This document shows, piece by piece, positions 1 through 12,700 of a stretch of 64,000 bases of DNA. The notes beneath the pieces were generated by a model. The model did not search any database. It had not been told where the DNA came from and worked only from the letters and a program-made list of their open reading frames with translations. The DNA comes from Tridacna crocea. Its lineage: Eukaryota; Mollusca; Bivalvia; Cardiida; Cardiidae. A program made the position numbers and the translations under genes. The stretch lies in NCBI GenBank assembly GCA_943736015.1, contig OX031061.1, forward strand, positions 13,773,290 through 13,837,289, read 5' to 3'. Position 1 is the first letter of the stretch. Each line of letters starts with the position of its first letter.

Positions 1-540
1 CAGGGATGTTCTATGGGTGACCCTTTTCAAAAATTGTTTGCGAAATTTCAATCCATCAAGAAACATGGCTCTGGTGAATGGGGGCTACTTGTACTTATAT
101 GGACATGCAGAAATTCTTGAATATTCTTACTTCTCTGAAACGGCTGATCAGATATTGAAAAAAGTTCACAGAGATGTTCCTTGGGTGACCCTTTTAAAAA
201 CTTGTTCGCGAAATTTTGATTTGCCAAGAAACATGGCTCAGGTGAATTGGGGCTACAATATGGAAATGAAGAATTTCTTGAAAATTCACCTTCTCTGAAA
301 CCCATGATCAGATTTTAAAATAATTTCAAAGCAATCTTCCTTGGGTGACCATTTTCAAAAATGTTTTCGAAATTCTGATCCATCAAGAAGCATGGCTCTG
401 GTAAATGGGGTCCACTTGCACTATTCGGACATGAAGAAATTCTTGAAAATTCTTCTTCACTGAAATGGTTGGTCAGATTTTGAAATGATTTCACAGAGAT
501 GTCCCTTATGTGTCCCTTTTCAAAAATTGTCAAGTGCTAG
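1..540 (+). repeat. Truncated pearl/Helentron-like element, tandem core only
   Basis: About three diverged copies of a roughly 160 bp unit run from the window edge. Each contains a 'cttgggtgacccttttcaaa' block followed by 'aagaaacatggctctggtga'; the unit recurs near 60, 230 and 390. The same unit forms the core of the complete element at 48492-50098, so this is the tail of such an element lying mostly outside the window. The short ORFs on both strands come from the repeat. Confidence 0.75.
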
Positions 541-1109
541 CATCGGTATGCAGTGGCACTGTTTCAGTAAGTTCCAAGTAATAGAGGTGACCAATGACAT
601 ACATTTATTATTGTTTTGGGTATATTATATCAGGCTATATGCCAAGATGGATATATTAAAGTACTGTAAAAGAAAAATGAAAAGATCTAACTTGGTGGGA
701 AGCTGCCTATTACAAGTAACTGCATTTGCTCAACTAAATTGCAGACTAGTCAAAATCGAAGAATTGCTGAAAACTAATCAAATTTGACTTACGGTAAACC
801 ATTAAATTTGAGTCTAATTGGAAGAAAACCTTGAGTAAAAAAAAATGAGTTTTTCTTTCTTTCAGCTCTGTTTTCCAAAGCTGTTTGAATTACGTAAAAG
901 CAAGATTGTCCTGTAAAAGGGTGATGACCACCTATCAGTCCCAAAATATCAAGGTTTCACCATTAGTGCGACTTTCAGGACCTTCAGTCCTTTGATTAAA
1001 GAATTAAAAGGATATAAAGTGAGTCAGGAGTTAAAACATCCTTCAGAGGTAAGATACATGAAGTTTTTAATCTTTAACTAACACTGAAATTATTTCAATG
1101 AAAATTTAC
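541..1109. other. Spacer, nothing recognised
   Basis: AT-rich sequence without a convincing exon, RNA gene or repeat that I can identify. It lies upstream of the CP2 gene and could hold non-coding 5' exons, but no signal supports one. Confidence 0.4.
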
Positions 1110-1211
1110 TTTGGGTACGTTTTGACTTAAATTTTGGGTACGTTTTGACTTATTTTTTGGGTACGTTTTGACTTATTTTTTGGGTACGTTTTGGTTTGGG
1201 TACGTTTTGAC
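1110..1211 (+). repeat. Minisatellite, TTTGGGTACGTTTTGACTTA unit
   Basis: Four to five tandem copies of a 20-27 bp unit built on 'tttgggtacgttttgactta', with small length differences in the T run between units. It is a simple tandem repeat with no sign of coding use. Confidence 0.9.
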
Positions 1212-1249
1212 CGCATCCCATGCACCCTACTGTTCAGAGCCCAGTTTTC

Positions 1250-2047
1250 TTACCCATTACCACTCAATCCCTACTTTTGATGCCCCTGAGAAAGAAGCCT
1301 TTTGAAAACATAGTGGGAAAAGGAGAAAATGCTGGTAACCAGCATTTTCTCCTTTTCCCACAATGTTTTCTACCTTTCACAAAACAAATTTCAAAATTTC
1401 AGTCACTTTTATTTTGTTGTCTGCAAACGCTTTCAATTTGGACCAGTGTAAAATTTTGTCGTTTGGTAATGGGTTAAAGTTTACAGGTGTGTAGAATACT
1501 GGTCTATCAAACAGATAGATGTAAAGGTATAGCTTGTGTTGATATAAGGGCACACTAACACTGCCTTGCTATAAAGCTAGGTTTTGTAGTGACGTGGTAG
1601 AGTGTTAACCAAGGCTGGAGACGCGGAGGGCCAGGGTTTATACCTGCCGGTGATGGCTGTTTGTAAGAACTGTTACAGGTGTTAGTGTTGAAGCCAGATC
1701 TTTACTTTGGTAAACATGAAAAGTAACTTAGTGCAGAGTATGTCATTGCAATATAGGATTAAAAGCATTTTCCAAAATACAGTGACTGGGAAAGGCTTGA
1801 GCCATGCGCCATAGTCACATTAACCCATTACCACACAATCCCGACTTTTCACGACCCTGAGAAAGAAGCCTTCAGAAAACATTGTTGGAAAAGGAGAAAA
1901 TGCTGGTAAAAAACATTTTCTCCTTTTCCCACAATGTTTTCTTCCCTTCCCAAAACATTTCAATTTTTCAGTCCCTTGTATTTTGTCGTCTGCAAATGCT
2001 TTCAATTTGAACCAGTCTAAAAATTTTGTCGTTTGGTAAACAGTTAA
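1250..2047. repeat. Two TTAA-type palindromic MITEs flanking a tRNA-like SINE fragment
   Basis: One MITE copy spans about 1250-1477 and a second 1820-2047. Both have ends of the form TTAACCCATTACCA and TTTGGTAA-GGGTTAA, and a central palindrome whose arms read 'aaaacattgtgggaaaagga'. Between them, around 1585-1690, a stretch with a 'gacgtggtagagtg' A-box-like and a 'ccagggtttataccTG' B-box-like block looks like a degraded tRNA-derived SINE head. Confidence 0.8.
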
Positions 2048-2289
2048 AACCCAAAATGTCACATCGTTTTAGCTGTCGAGTGTGCCAGTGTCCCATTCAA
2101 TTTTCAACTTCGGAAAAAGTACAAAAAATCATGAGGCGAATCTATTTGATCAAATCCTATTAGACGCTCTATAAAAATGAGAAGCGTAGGTGTGTGTGGC
2201 GTCATCAACTTGTAAATCATGAAAGGCTCATTGAAAATTTGTATCTATGTCGGCGTCGTAAATTCGTCTGTTTAGCTGCCGAAATTAAA

Positions 2290-2460
2290 ATGGAATTCCG
2301 TGGTTAGGGTATCTTACTCTTGACTTGGTAGCTGCAGGTCCAATACATGACTGAGGCATATTTTTTTGCTCACACTTCACCTCTCACCTCAGATGCATAA
2401 GAGATAAAGAAGATAGTGGCTTTGAGAAGCCAGGAAATACATGCTGAGGTGCACTAACTG
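2290..2460 (+). repeat. SINE fragment
   Basis: The stretch 'cacctctcacctcagatgca' followed by 'gaagccaggaaatacatg' matches, with mismatches, the body of the tRNA-headed SINE at 30061-30330. No complete tRNA-like head is retained here. It directly abuts the hAT-like element that follows. Confidence 0.5.
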
Positions 2461-2466
2461 CTGTGA

Positions 2467-3040
2467 CAGTGTTGTGCCTAGGCTGCGGGATTGCGGGATT
2501 CCCGCAATTTTTTTAACAATGTCCCTTAAAATTTAAGCATTTGCGGGATGTCGGGCGCGCTCACGAAAATCCGACGAATTTTCCTTATCTGGAGTCCATT
2601 TCGTTATTTACATACATTGCGTTAATTACAATGGGCACCTGCACAGCGCAGACTGTGACCGCGGAATTTACTGAGATAAAGTCGCTTAGGGAAATCTGAT
2701 ATTTAAACCAGTCTTACTGTTGTCAATAAAACAATATGGCGAAACGCCGGATGCGGTTGACCGACTTTATGTCGGGAAAGGTTAAAAATAGAAAAGTTGC
2801 AGATGAAATTGAATTACAGAGGACTGTGAAAACCCCGAATCAATTGCGGCTTCTTCGACCTCCGGAACAAGTAAGAAAAAGGACTGAAAATTTCAGAAAA
2901 AATTGGGTCATAAATTTCCGTGGTTACAAGAGTCGGATGGAAGTATGAAATGTGTCCCCTAGATTTTTCTAGTGTCCCCTTGAAATTAAGGTAGGGGGAC
3001 ACCTGTGTCCCCCAAAAATTTTGGCCTAGGCACAACACTG
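2467..3040 (+). mobile_element. hAT-derived MITE with 17 bp TIRs
   Basis: Perfect 17 bp inverted ends, CAGTGTTGTGCCTAGGC, lie at 2467-2483 and 3024-3040. They are flanked by CTGTGA at 2461-2466 and 3041-3046; shifting by one base gives a 7/8 match over 8 bp, the hAT duplication length. The CAGTG start fits hAT ends. Inside, from 2736, a 70-codon reading frame begins like the N-terminus of some hAT transposases (Lys/Arg-rich, then LTDF). In another frame, around 2905-2950, 'FPWLQESDGSMKC' resembles the segment before the transposase zinc finger. The catalytic part is missing, so this is an internally deleted, frame-broken derivative. Confidence 0.75.
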
Positions 3041-3269
3041 CTGTGATATACCCTTAACTATCAACCCGTTAATTGCCTTGTGAGACTATAATCACCTTTG
3101 TAGCCAAGATCAAGATCTGGCAGCAAAAAATGTGCAGCCTGATTTTTTATCAGTACAGTCTATTTCTCCTAAATACTGTAAGCTAAGGCAATCATGAAAT
3201 TGCAATTATTCAGGCCATTATTTTTAGGATGAGAACGTAGGTTTATTCAGCCCTTTAGGGTAAAATGGC

Positions 3270-3450
3270 ATTTATCCCTTTAATATACAGTCCCAAGTTT
3301 TAACAACTCTAAGAAAGAGCACCTTTGAAAACATTATGGGAAAAGGATAAAATGCTGGAAAGCAGCATATTCTCATTTTCCCACAAAGCTTTCAACCTTT
3401 AGAAAAAAAAATCAATTTTTTTTTTTCTATTGTTTTGCAAATGCCTCGAA
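3270..3450 (+). repeat. Diverged TTAA-type MITE next to the first CP2 exon
   Basis: The arms 'gaaaacattatgggaaaagg' and 'tctcattttcccaca' with the usual left-arm text are recognisable but degraded. The copy ends about 50 bp before the CP2 start codon, so it lies in the 5' UTR or at the 3' end of an upstream intron. Confidence 0.65.
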
Positions 3451-3496
3451 TTTACCTACAATACAAGTACAAATACATTTATGATTCAGATTGCAG

Positions 3497-3705
3497 ATGT
3501 CATTTACATGGTCTGCGTGTGGGGACGATGGATCCAGTAAAAGTGGTAAAAGGACGAAAACATCACATTACCATGACGGGGCTCCGGTCACAACAGAACA
3601 GAATACAGTATCCAATTGGGATATTGATGGGGGCTTGGCAGCAGATTTTGACGGATCCCTATCTGGACTGGGTGTGGAACTGGGCTCCACAACATATAAC
3701 ATGAG
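3497..3705 (+). CDS. TFCP2: CP2 gene coding exon 1
   Basis: Encodes the acidic N-terminal segment; its conserved end reads [15 protein letters not shown], the N-terminal motif of TFCP2/UBP1. It ends with AG of a split Ser codon before GTTAGT. Confidence 0.85.
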
Positions 3706-6700
3706 GTTAGTACATGTATGAATTAATTGAAAGATCATTGCAAACAAACCTTTACCTAATGAAACCATCATGGACAAGAAGCTGCACTCTGTTACCAGCA
3801 GCCATTTCCTTTAACTCCTAAGCACACAACAATTTTAGATAGTCCAAATTGAAAGCATAAACAGACAACACAATAAATATGGCTCAATATTGAAAATTGT
3901 TTTAAAAGGATAAAAAACATCATGGGGAAAAGGAGAAAATGCTGGTTACCACCAGCATTTTCTCCTTTTCCTGTAATATTTTCAATAAGCTTCTTTTTCA
4001 GGGGCGTTGAAAGTCGGGATCATGTGGTAAAGAGTTATGTGTTTGAAGTACACAGATTTAACTTTATACAAGTGACTTAATCTTTTACCAGCATTTTCTT
4101 CTTTTTCCACAATGTTTTAACCCTTTACCTGATATGCCAATTTGTGGCTCTTACATTTCAGCAGCAAGTAAAGGTATGATGTCAAAAATATAGACAAATG
4201 AGGATACAAATATCTGATTGAGTGGAAAACATTGTGGGAAAAAGAGAAATTGCTCCTTACGAGCAATTTCTCCTTTTCCCACAATGTTTTCAAAAAGCTG
4301 TCTGTTGTTGATACGTCAAAATGAGTATCTATGGATTAAAGGGTTAAAAAGCTTTCTTCCTCAGGATCATTTAATAATTGATTAAATTGTGTTTTACATC
4401 ACTTTCAACATCGATTCAGTCATATCACGCCATCATATCATGTATTTCCTTGGTTTCAGCAATAGTAGGCTAGGGCTCTAAAATGTTTATAACAGGGACA
4501 TTCCCAGGAAAAAGTCGTGGAGACTTGAACCCCCTGCCTCATTGGTCTCTTATTCTACCATTGAGCCAGGCATGATCCCTCAGGATTATTAACCCATTCC
4601 CACACAATCCCTACTTTTGATGCCTCTGAGAAAGAAGCTTTTAGAAAACATTGTGAGAAAAGGAGAAAATGCTGGTAACCAGCATTTTCTCCTTTTCCCA
4701 CAGTGTTTTCTACCCTTCACAAAACAAATTTCAAATTTTCAGTCACTTTTATTTTATCGTCTGCAAATGCTTTCGCTTTGGACAAACCTAAAATTTTGTC
4801 GTTTGGTAATGAATTAAGCACCAGGATTTTATTGGAAAGGTATAATGGGCTATGTAGCCTTTTAGATTATTTTTAGAATTTGTACCAAGAATTCCACAAC
4901 TGTTTTAGGAAATGTCACATTACCAAATACAAACATCTCTTGTATTGGATTGTTTTCAAATAAGCATTATAATTACATAGCTAAGATCTTAACCCTTTCC
5001 CGAACAATCCCTGGTTTTTACGGCCCTGAGATAGAAGTCTTTTGAAAACATTGTGGGAAAAGGAGAAAATGCTTGTCTACCCCAATGGAAACCAATTTCA
5101 ATTTTTGAGTTGTGTTTATTTTGTCGTCTGAAAGTGCTTTCAATTTGGAGCAATCTAAAATTTTGTCGTTTGGTAAAGAGTTAATTCTTCACACACTCAT
5201 AAAAAAAGGAAAATATAGGATATGACCAAATTGGAAGCACGAATTTTGCAGATGATAAATGAGATGTAGCACAAATGATGGTTCAGTTTTAAATGGGGTA
5301 GAAAACATTGTGGGAAAAGGAGAAAATGCTGGTTAATACCAGCATTTTCTCCTTTTCCCACAACGTTTTCAAATGCCTTTTTCATCACGGTGGTTTAAGT
5401 TGGGACAGAATTTCTGATAGACCTATACAGGAAAGCATGTTCTGTAACATCTAAGCACAGTGAAGACTCTGTCTTGATTTCTGTATATTTTCAGTGAAGC
5501 ACTGTTGGCCCTACCAGTCTTCAAACAGGAAAACCTAGACAATGTGTGAGTATTTTCCCCTGAATAAGTTCAGAAAAAAGACATTTTCTCTTTTCTCCAC
5601 TATTTTTTTCTGGGCTTTCTTGGACGAAAAATAGCCTGATTAGTTCTTTATGAAATTGAAAGAGAAATTATAGTTCAACATACCCTATTTATCCTAATAA
5701 TAGCTCCCATGAACTATGCAACTCATTACCAAACGACAAAATTTTAGGTTTTCCCAAATTGAAAGGATTTGCAGAAGACCAAATAAAAATGACTGAAAAT
5801 TTGAAATTTGTTTTATGAAGTGTAAACAGTATTTTCTGATTTTCCCACTATGTTTTCTACCCTGCAGGAAATAAATTTCAATTTTTGAGTTAGGTTTATT
5901 TTGTCGTCTTGTTACGAGTCAGGCGTAACTAGAAAGAAGAAGCCAGCAACAAACGATAACAATGAACAGAATTTATTAACAAAAATATCAAATAAACAGT
6001 TACAATAGTACAAAACAATACCTTAGACGTTAAATTCAGAAGACAAACTATTCTAGTCTTAATTCCAATCTGATCCTGATCCAAACTGAATGTAATCTAA
6101 GCACACAAAGTAATCCTCACTTTAGTCTAGTCTGATCCAAATCCAAACTGAATGTAATCCAAGCACTAATAATAGGACACAAACACAAGATAATCCCCAC
6201 TGTAGTCTGGCAATCATGTATTAACTAGTGAACACTGAGATGTAAAAAGCTTTTCCTTTTATAATAACAGGGAAACTTCCAGAAAATTCATGTTAAAATC
6301 AGTTGCATAATTCTTAGTAATCAGATTGTATAAAGGCCTGGAAACTTCCAGCACAATATTCCACAAGAGAGAATCCAGTTCTAAAAATAGCAACAGGGGA
6401 AAACCATTCAAAAATAGATACACACATGAATAAAGCTAATAATAACTGGGTATGTACATAACACTTCCCCCCTTGAAAAGAAAAAGAAAGGTTTATGAAA
6501 TAAATCTTTCTTTTTTGCAATATTATTTATATACATGTATATGATACTTTATCTGAAGTATACATAGGAAATGACAAACTCAAATATTAAGTATTTCAGA
6601 TTAATGAAAATAGTCAAGGTAATGAAATTACAATTTGAAAATCCAGTTTGAACTTGATTTAGGGAAAATGACCACTTGAATTTCAAACTCTTGAAAGAGC

Positions 6701-9700
6701 ATCTGGTATAATGTTATCTTTCCCTTTTATGTGTCTTATGTCAAGATTAAACTCTTGAAGCAATAAACTCCACCTCAGTTATCTTTGATTCTTATTCTTA
6801 AGTTTGTGCAGAAAACTTAAAGGGTTATGATCACTGAATACAACAATTGGTGAAGTTGAAGAGGTTAAATAAACTTCGAACTGCTGGATTGCCAGAATTA
6901 AAGCAAGACACTCTTTTTCTATGGTAGAGCAATTTTTCTGATGTTTGTTAAATTTCTTAGAAAAGTAACAAACTGGGTGATCAATACCATTATTATCTTC
7001 TTGTAAAAGAACAGCACCAATACCAACATCACTTGCATCAACAGCTAATTTGAAACATTTGTCAAAATCAGGTGCCAAGAGAACTGGTGCGCTCTTTAGT
7101 ATGGCTTTCAGACGATCAAATGCATCTTGACATTTGTCATTCCATTTGAACTTCGTGCTTTTCTTAAGTAAGTTTGTTAAAGGTTCAGCAATACCTGAGA
7201 AATTTTTACAGAATTTCCTATAGTAGCCAGCCATACCAAGAAATCGCATCAGCTGTCTTTTACAATTAGGCACAGGAAACTCAGAGATAGCACTGACTTT
7301 AGCTTCTAAAGGTTTAACTTGACCCTGTCCCACAAGATGTCCTAGAAATGTTACAGTAGCATGACAGAATTCAGTTTTTGCAAGATTCACAGTCAGTTTC
7401 GCTTTACTGAGTCGGTCGAAGAACTTCCTGATTCTTTCAAGGTGGTCACTCCAACTGTCTGAGTAGATGATGACTTTGTCAATATATGCATCACAACCAT
7501 CTAATCCACATATAACGTTGTTTATAAGTCGCTGAAACGTTGCAGGAGAATTTTTCATCCCAAACGGCATAACTTTGTATTGGTACAGACCGTTTGGAGT
7601 AGCAAAGGCTGATACTTCTTTTGCTCTATCAGTCAGTGGAACTTGCCAGAATCCTTCTAGCAGGTCAAATTTGGTGACATATTTAGAATTTCCAACTTTG
7701 TCAATACAGTCATCAATTCTTGGTATTGGAAAAGAGTCTGTTTTTGTCACAGAGTTCACTTTACGATAGTCAGTACACATTCTATAAGTTCCATTTGATT
7801 TAGGTACTAATATACATGGTGAACTGTAATTACTCTGGCTAGGTTCACTAAAGTCATTTTCCAGTAAGTATTTTACTTCATCTTGGAGGTATTTCTGTTT
7901 CAAAGGATTCATTCTATATGGATGTTGCTTTATTGGTTTAGAATCTTCCACAATGACATCATGATAGATTTTATCTGTTCTTGTGGGGATATCAGGAAAT
8001 AAATGTTCATATTCATGTATCAACTGTTTCAGCTCTTCCTGCTGCGATGGTTCCAAGTGAGAAAGTTTGTTGTCGAGGTTTCTCAAAATATCAGAATTCT
8101 CAAGTTTAGATGGACCAGGATCAGATTTATCAATAAAGTCCGAATTTACTTCAAGATCAGATACATTTGATTCTTGTGGGACAGTGTTTACAACTGTAAT
8201 TGGTTTTGAAATAGACCTATCTCTGTCAAAGTATTCCTTTAACATATTTATATGACACATTTGTTTGTTTTTACGCCTTCCTGGAGTATTAATTATATAG
8301 TTCAAATCACTTGTTTTCTTGTCAATAGTGTAGGGTCCAAAATATCTTGCCTGTAGAGGTCTGCCAGGTATTGGCAAAAGAGCAAGGACTTTGTCACCTG
8401 GTTTAAATTTTCTATCAATAACATGGCTGTCATATCTTGCTTTCATTTTGCCCTGAGATGTTTTAAGATTAGACCTAGCAACCTCACATGCCCTAGACAG
8501 TCTATTTCTGAAGTCAGAAACATACTGTAGTAAATTCAAAGGTGTTTCATCATTTGAGAGAAATTTCTCTTTCAAAAGTTTTAAAGGTCCACGAATAGAA
8601 TGGCCAAAAACTAATTCAAAAGGACTGAAACCAAGAGATTCTTGTACAGATTCTCTGACTGCAAATAGTAACATATGGATACCCTCATCCCAATCTTTTT
8701 CAGTGTCAAAGCAATATGATCTTATCATATTTTTTAATGTCTGGTGAAATCTTTCTAAAGCACCTTGGCTTTCAGGGTGATAAGCGGATGACCTGTATTG
8801 CTTGATTCCTAATTCATGCATAACCTGTTGGAATATACCAGACATAAAATTTGACCCTTGATCAGACTGAACTGATTTTGGAAGACCAACAAATGTGAAA
8901 AATTTTATAAGAGCTTTGACTGTTGACTTTATTTTGATGTTCCTTAAAGGAATAGCTTCAGGAAAACGTGTAGAAGTACACATAATTGTTAAGAGATACT
9001 CATTTCCTGACTTGGTTCGAGGTAAAGGACCAACACAATCTATAAGAATCCTACTGAAAGGTTCATCAAAAGCAGGAATAGGTTGTAATTGAGCTTTGGG
9101 AATGGTTTGGTTGGGTTTACCTACCATTTGACATGTATGGCAAGTTTTACAATATTTAGAGACATCTGATTTGAGACCAGGCCAATAAAAATGAGTAATA
9201 ATTTTGTGATAGGTCTTGTTTATACCTAGATGACCTGACATAGGACTTTCATGGGCTATACTTAGTATTTCATGGCGATATGACTTTAGAACCACAATTT
9301 GGTGGTAAACAGCCCATTCATCATCAGCTGGGACATCAAAGGGTCGCCATTTTCTCATAAGAATCCCATTCTTTATATAGTAACACATTGGGACTTGTGA
9401 AATTTCATCTTTAGGTAAAGCCCTAAAAATTAATTTTGAAATCTCAGGATCAGTTTGCTGTTCCTGGATAAGCTGTGACTTTGACAGCGTGTCGTGACCT
9501 TGGTCAATAGACCTTGGTGGTGAATGGCAAGACATTGACGAGTCTGTCTGAGTATCAGACAAACTGGGATCAAGAGACTTTTTAATCTCATTATTAAAAT
9601 ATTGACCGATAAAAGTATCTGTCAAGTCAATGTCAGAGTTTGAGTTTTTCAAAATGGCCTTTTTAGCCATAGCCCGGGTAACTGCACAAGAAGGATACAA

Positions 9701-12700
9701 GTCAGGAATTTCCTGCTCGATAGGGTCATCTGTTTGACCTATATTTGGTGTGTCAGTTACAAGTGGATTAACCACAACCTTATCTCCAGCTAAGTCATTG
9801 CCTAGCAATAAATGGACACCTTTAAATGGTAAGGAAGGTTTAATACCAATAACCACAGGCCCAGTAACCAAATCTGATGACAAATTAACGTAATGGAGAG
9901 GGATATTAACAGTTCCACACTCTACACCCTGAATAAGGACACTAGTACCGGAAGAAGTCTTCTCAGAAAAAGGCAGTATATCTGCTAAAATAAGAGATTG
10001 AGAAGCTCCTGTGTCTCTTAAAATTTTAATAGGGGTAGGTGGGCAATTATCACCTGAAAGTGATACAAAACCATTCAACATAAATGGTTCAAAAATCTCC
10101 ATAGTAGAATCAGACTTGGGTTTTGTGACTATGTCAATTGTATTGGTTTTAATAGAAGACTGTGGCCTTGGTCTAAGAGTGGTGAGCCCTGTTGGCTTGG
10201 CTTCATCACTTTCTAACTTCCTTTTTAATTTCAAACATTCAGAAACAAGGTGACCAGGTTTCTTACAATAGTTACAAGTGAGTCGAGATAAGGGATATTG
10301 AGTTTTGGTTTCACTAGTAGAATTGGGTTTGGGTGTATTGGATTGACTGGGCATGCCAGATGAATTACCAGACGTAGATTTATTTTGGGGATGTGAGGAA
10401 GTAGGTTTTGGTTTATTAATAAAAGAAACTTTATGTGTAAGGTAGTAATTATCAGCCAGACGAGCTGCTTCTTCTAAAGTTTCAACTTGTTTTTCGTCTA
10501 AGAATGTCTTAACATCAGATTGAATACAACGTTTGAATTCTTCAACTAACATAAGTTGTCTTAGTTTATCATAATTTTGGCCTATTTTCTTAGAACAGCA
10601 CCATCTATCAAATAACTGTTCTTTGTTTCTAGCAAATTCAACATGAGTCTGGTTAGAATCTTTTTTACAATTTCTAAATTTTTGTCTATATGCTTCTGGG
10701 ACCAGCTCATAACCTTTGAGAATAAGTTCTTTAACAGTCTCATAATGATGACTTTGTTCAACACCTAGTTGTGTATAAATTTCACGAGCTTTGCCTATCA
10801 AAACACTTTGCAGAAGCAAAGTCCAGTGCTCTTTTGGCCAATTTAAGTTTTCTGCAACTTTTTCAAAGTGTAGTAAGTATTTGTCAACTTCTTTTTCTTG
10901 AAATGGAGGAACAAGCCTAATATGTTTTGTAACATCGAAATTGTATTCAACCTTTTCCTTGGGCTGATTTGCTCTTTCTTGCATTTCAATTTCCCTCATT
11001 CTTAATTGAAATTCTCTCTCCTTCTCTCTCTCTTCTCTTTCTCTTTCTCTTTCCTTCTCTCTCTCTTCCCTTTCCCTTTCTTCTCTTTCCCTTTCTCTTT
11101 CTTCTCTCTCCCTTTCTCTTTCTTCTCTCTCCCTTTCTCTTTCTCTTTCCTTCTCTCTCTCTACTCTTTCTTCTCTCTGTCTTTCCCTTTCTCTTTCTAT
11201 TTCTAACTGTCTGATCTGAAGTTTTAATTCAAGTTCTTTCGAACTTGAAACTGACTGAACGTCAACTATCAGGGAAAGAGCATTTTCATTAAAAATCTCC
11301 TCATCGACAAAATATTGTACCAAAATGTTCTTAATTTCATGTTTACGCATTGAAGACTTTATTTCAGACAATTTATAGTGCTTAGCAAGATTGAGCAAAT
11401 CAGTCTTTTTACCTAAATTCAATAACTCCACAGATGGTTCAGCCGTAAATTTATCCAAGTCAAAAGACATGTTTGTTTGTTGCTGGATTCAAGTACAAAA
11501 TTCTATTATAATTACTGATTAGGCGAGAATTTTTTTATTAGTTGATTTACAAACCCGCCGACTGCAATTTTCCCAAAACCAGAAAAAAAATATAAGAAGG
11601 TTCCAAAACATTTTTTTTAAATTTTTCCGCCGACCCTAACCATTATTCGTTTTGTCAAAAAAAAATCTGTATTTAAAGCGAACATCAACTCAAACTTTTA
11701 AACTGGTACCTGTCTTATCTCCTGTAACCTTCCGATACGAAGATCAATAACATGCAGCAGCGGGACCCACGCTGCCTATCGCCATTTTCGCCAGTTGTAG
11801 TTTTTCTTTAACTGGCAAAAATAAGTGTGGAAAGGATTTTTTATTGACATTTTTGTCTCAACTCACGAGATAAGTGGAGAAAGACTGAAGCAGGAACTTG
11901 AGGAAGTATGGTACAGGGTGAAAAAGTCGTCTTCATTGACTCAAATTTGCATCATCAAGCTTTCACAGCGAAAAAACTTCGCCTAACAAACAGTCCTGAC
12001 CAGGCCTATATTCACGAAATATCGGCAATCGAAGACAAAGGATGACAGGTTATCACTAATTAACTTTATCAATTTGGACAAGACAGCAGAGTGTTATGAT
12101 CCTTACCTGTTACTAACTCACTAAATCCACCCCTTTATCCTACGAAAATCACACTTTTTTTCCCACAGGTAAAGCGTCTGCATACTTGTTTAAATGACGT
12201 CACACTATCGATCATTACTGATTCTCAAAACATGAATAGTTATAAAATAAACTTGAATTACCACCTCTTACAGCTGGAGATATTTTTTCCAAACATATTT
12301 TAAATAAATTATAATGGTAAAGTGAAGGATTAAAAAAATCTTAAAGACGATCATTTGCCTTCCTCATGTCGGCAACTCAGCAAAATATGCAGTGTAGTGT
12401 TCTATTTTTAGAATACTCTACACCTTTTCCTCCTTATCAGCTAGTTTATTGACTAATAGATTACATCTCTATAGATCTTGTTAAGTTTCTTTTAAACTTT
12501 AACAAGTCATTATCATGTTTTTGAATCAAGATTGTGGTCCCCATCACAGGCATAAAGAAGTTTTTTTTCCTCTTCTTACCAGTCTGGACACTATTTGTAA
12601 TCTGATGAGAAATGTTAGAGTTTTGAGTTAAGTGTAACTCTGCATCAGTGGGGTCATAGGCAATCAAAACCAAAATGGTCTGATAATGTTCTTTTGAGTC

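Noticed and set aside
3435-3704. Longer ORF starting MQMPRIYLQYKYKYIYDSDC over CP2 exon 1
   Set aside because: It is in a different frame from the conserved [10 protein letters not shown] motif, so it is a shadow.
10969-11214. Ser-Phe-Leu-rich ORFs on the + strand
   Set aside because: They are the antisense of the Arg-Glu tract in the retrotransposon gag.
6464-11470. Separate env-like gene for the LTR element
   Set aside because: Between the end of pol and the polypurine tract only about 210 bp remain and no further ORF exists, so nothing suggests an envelope.
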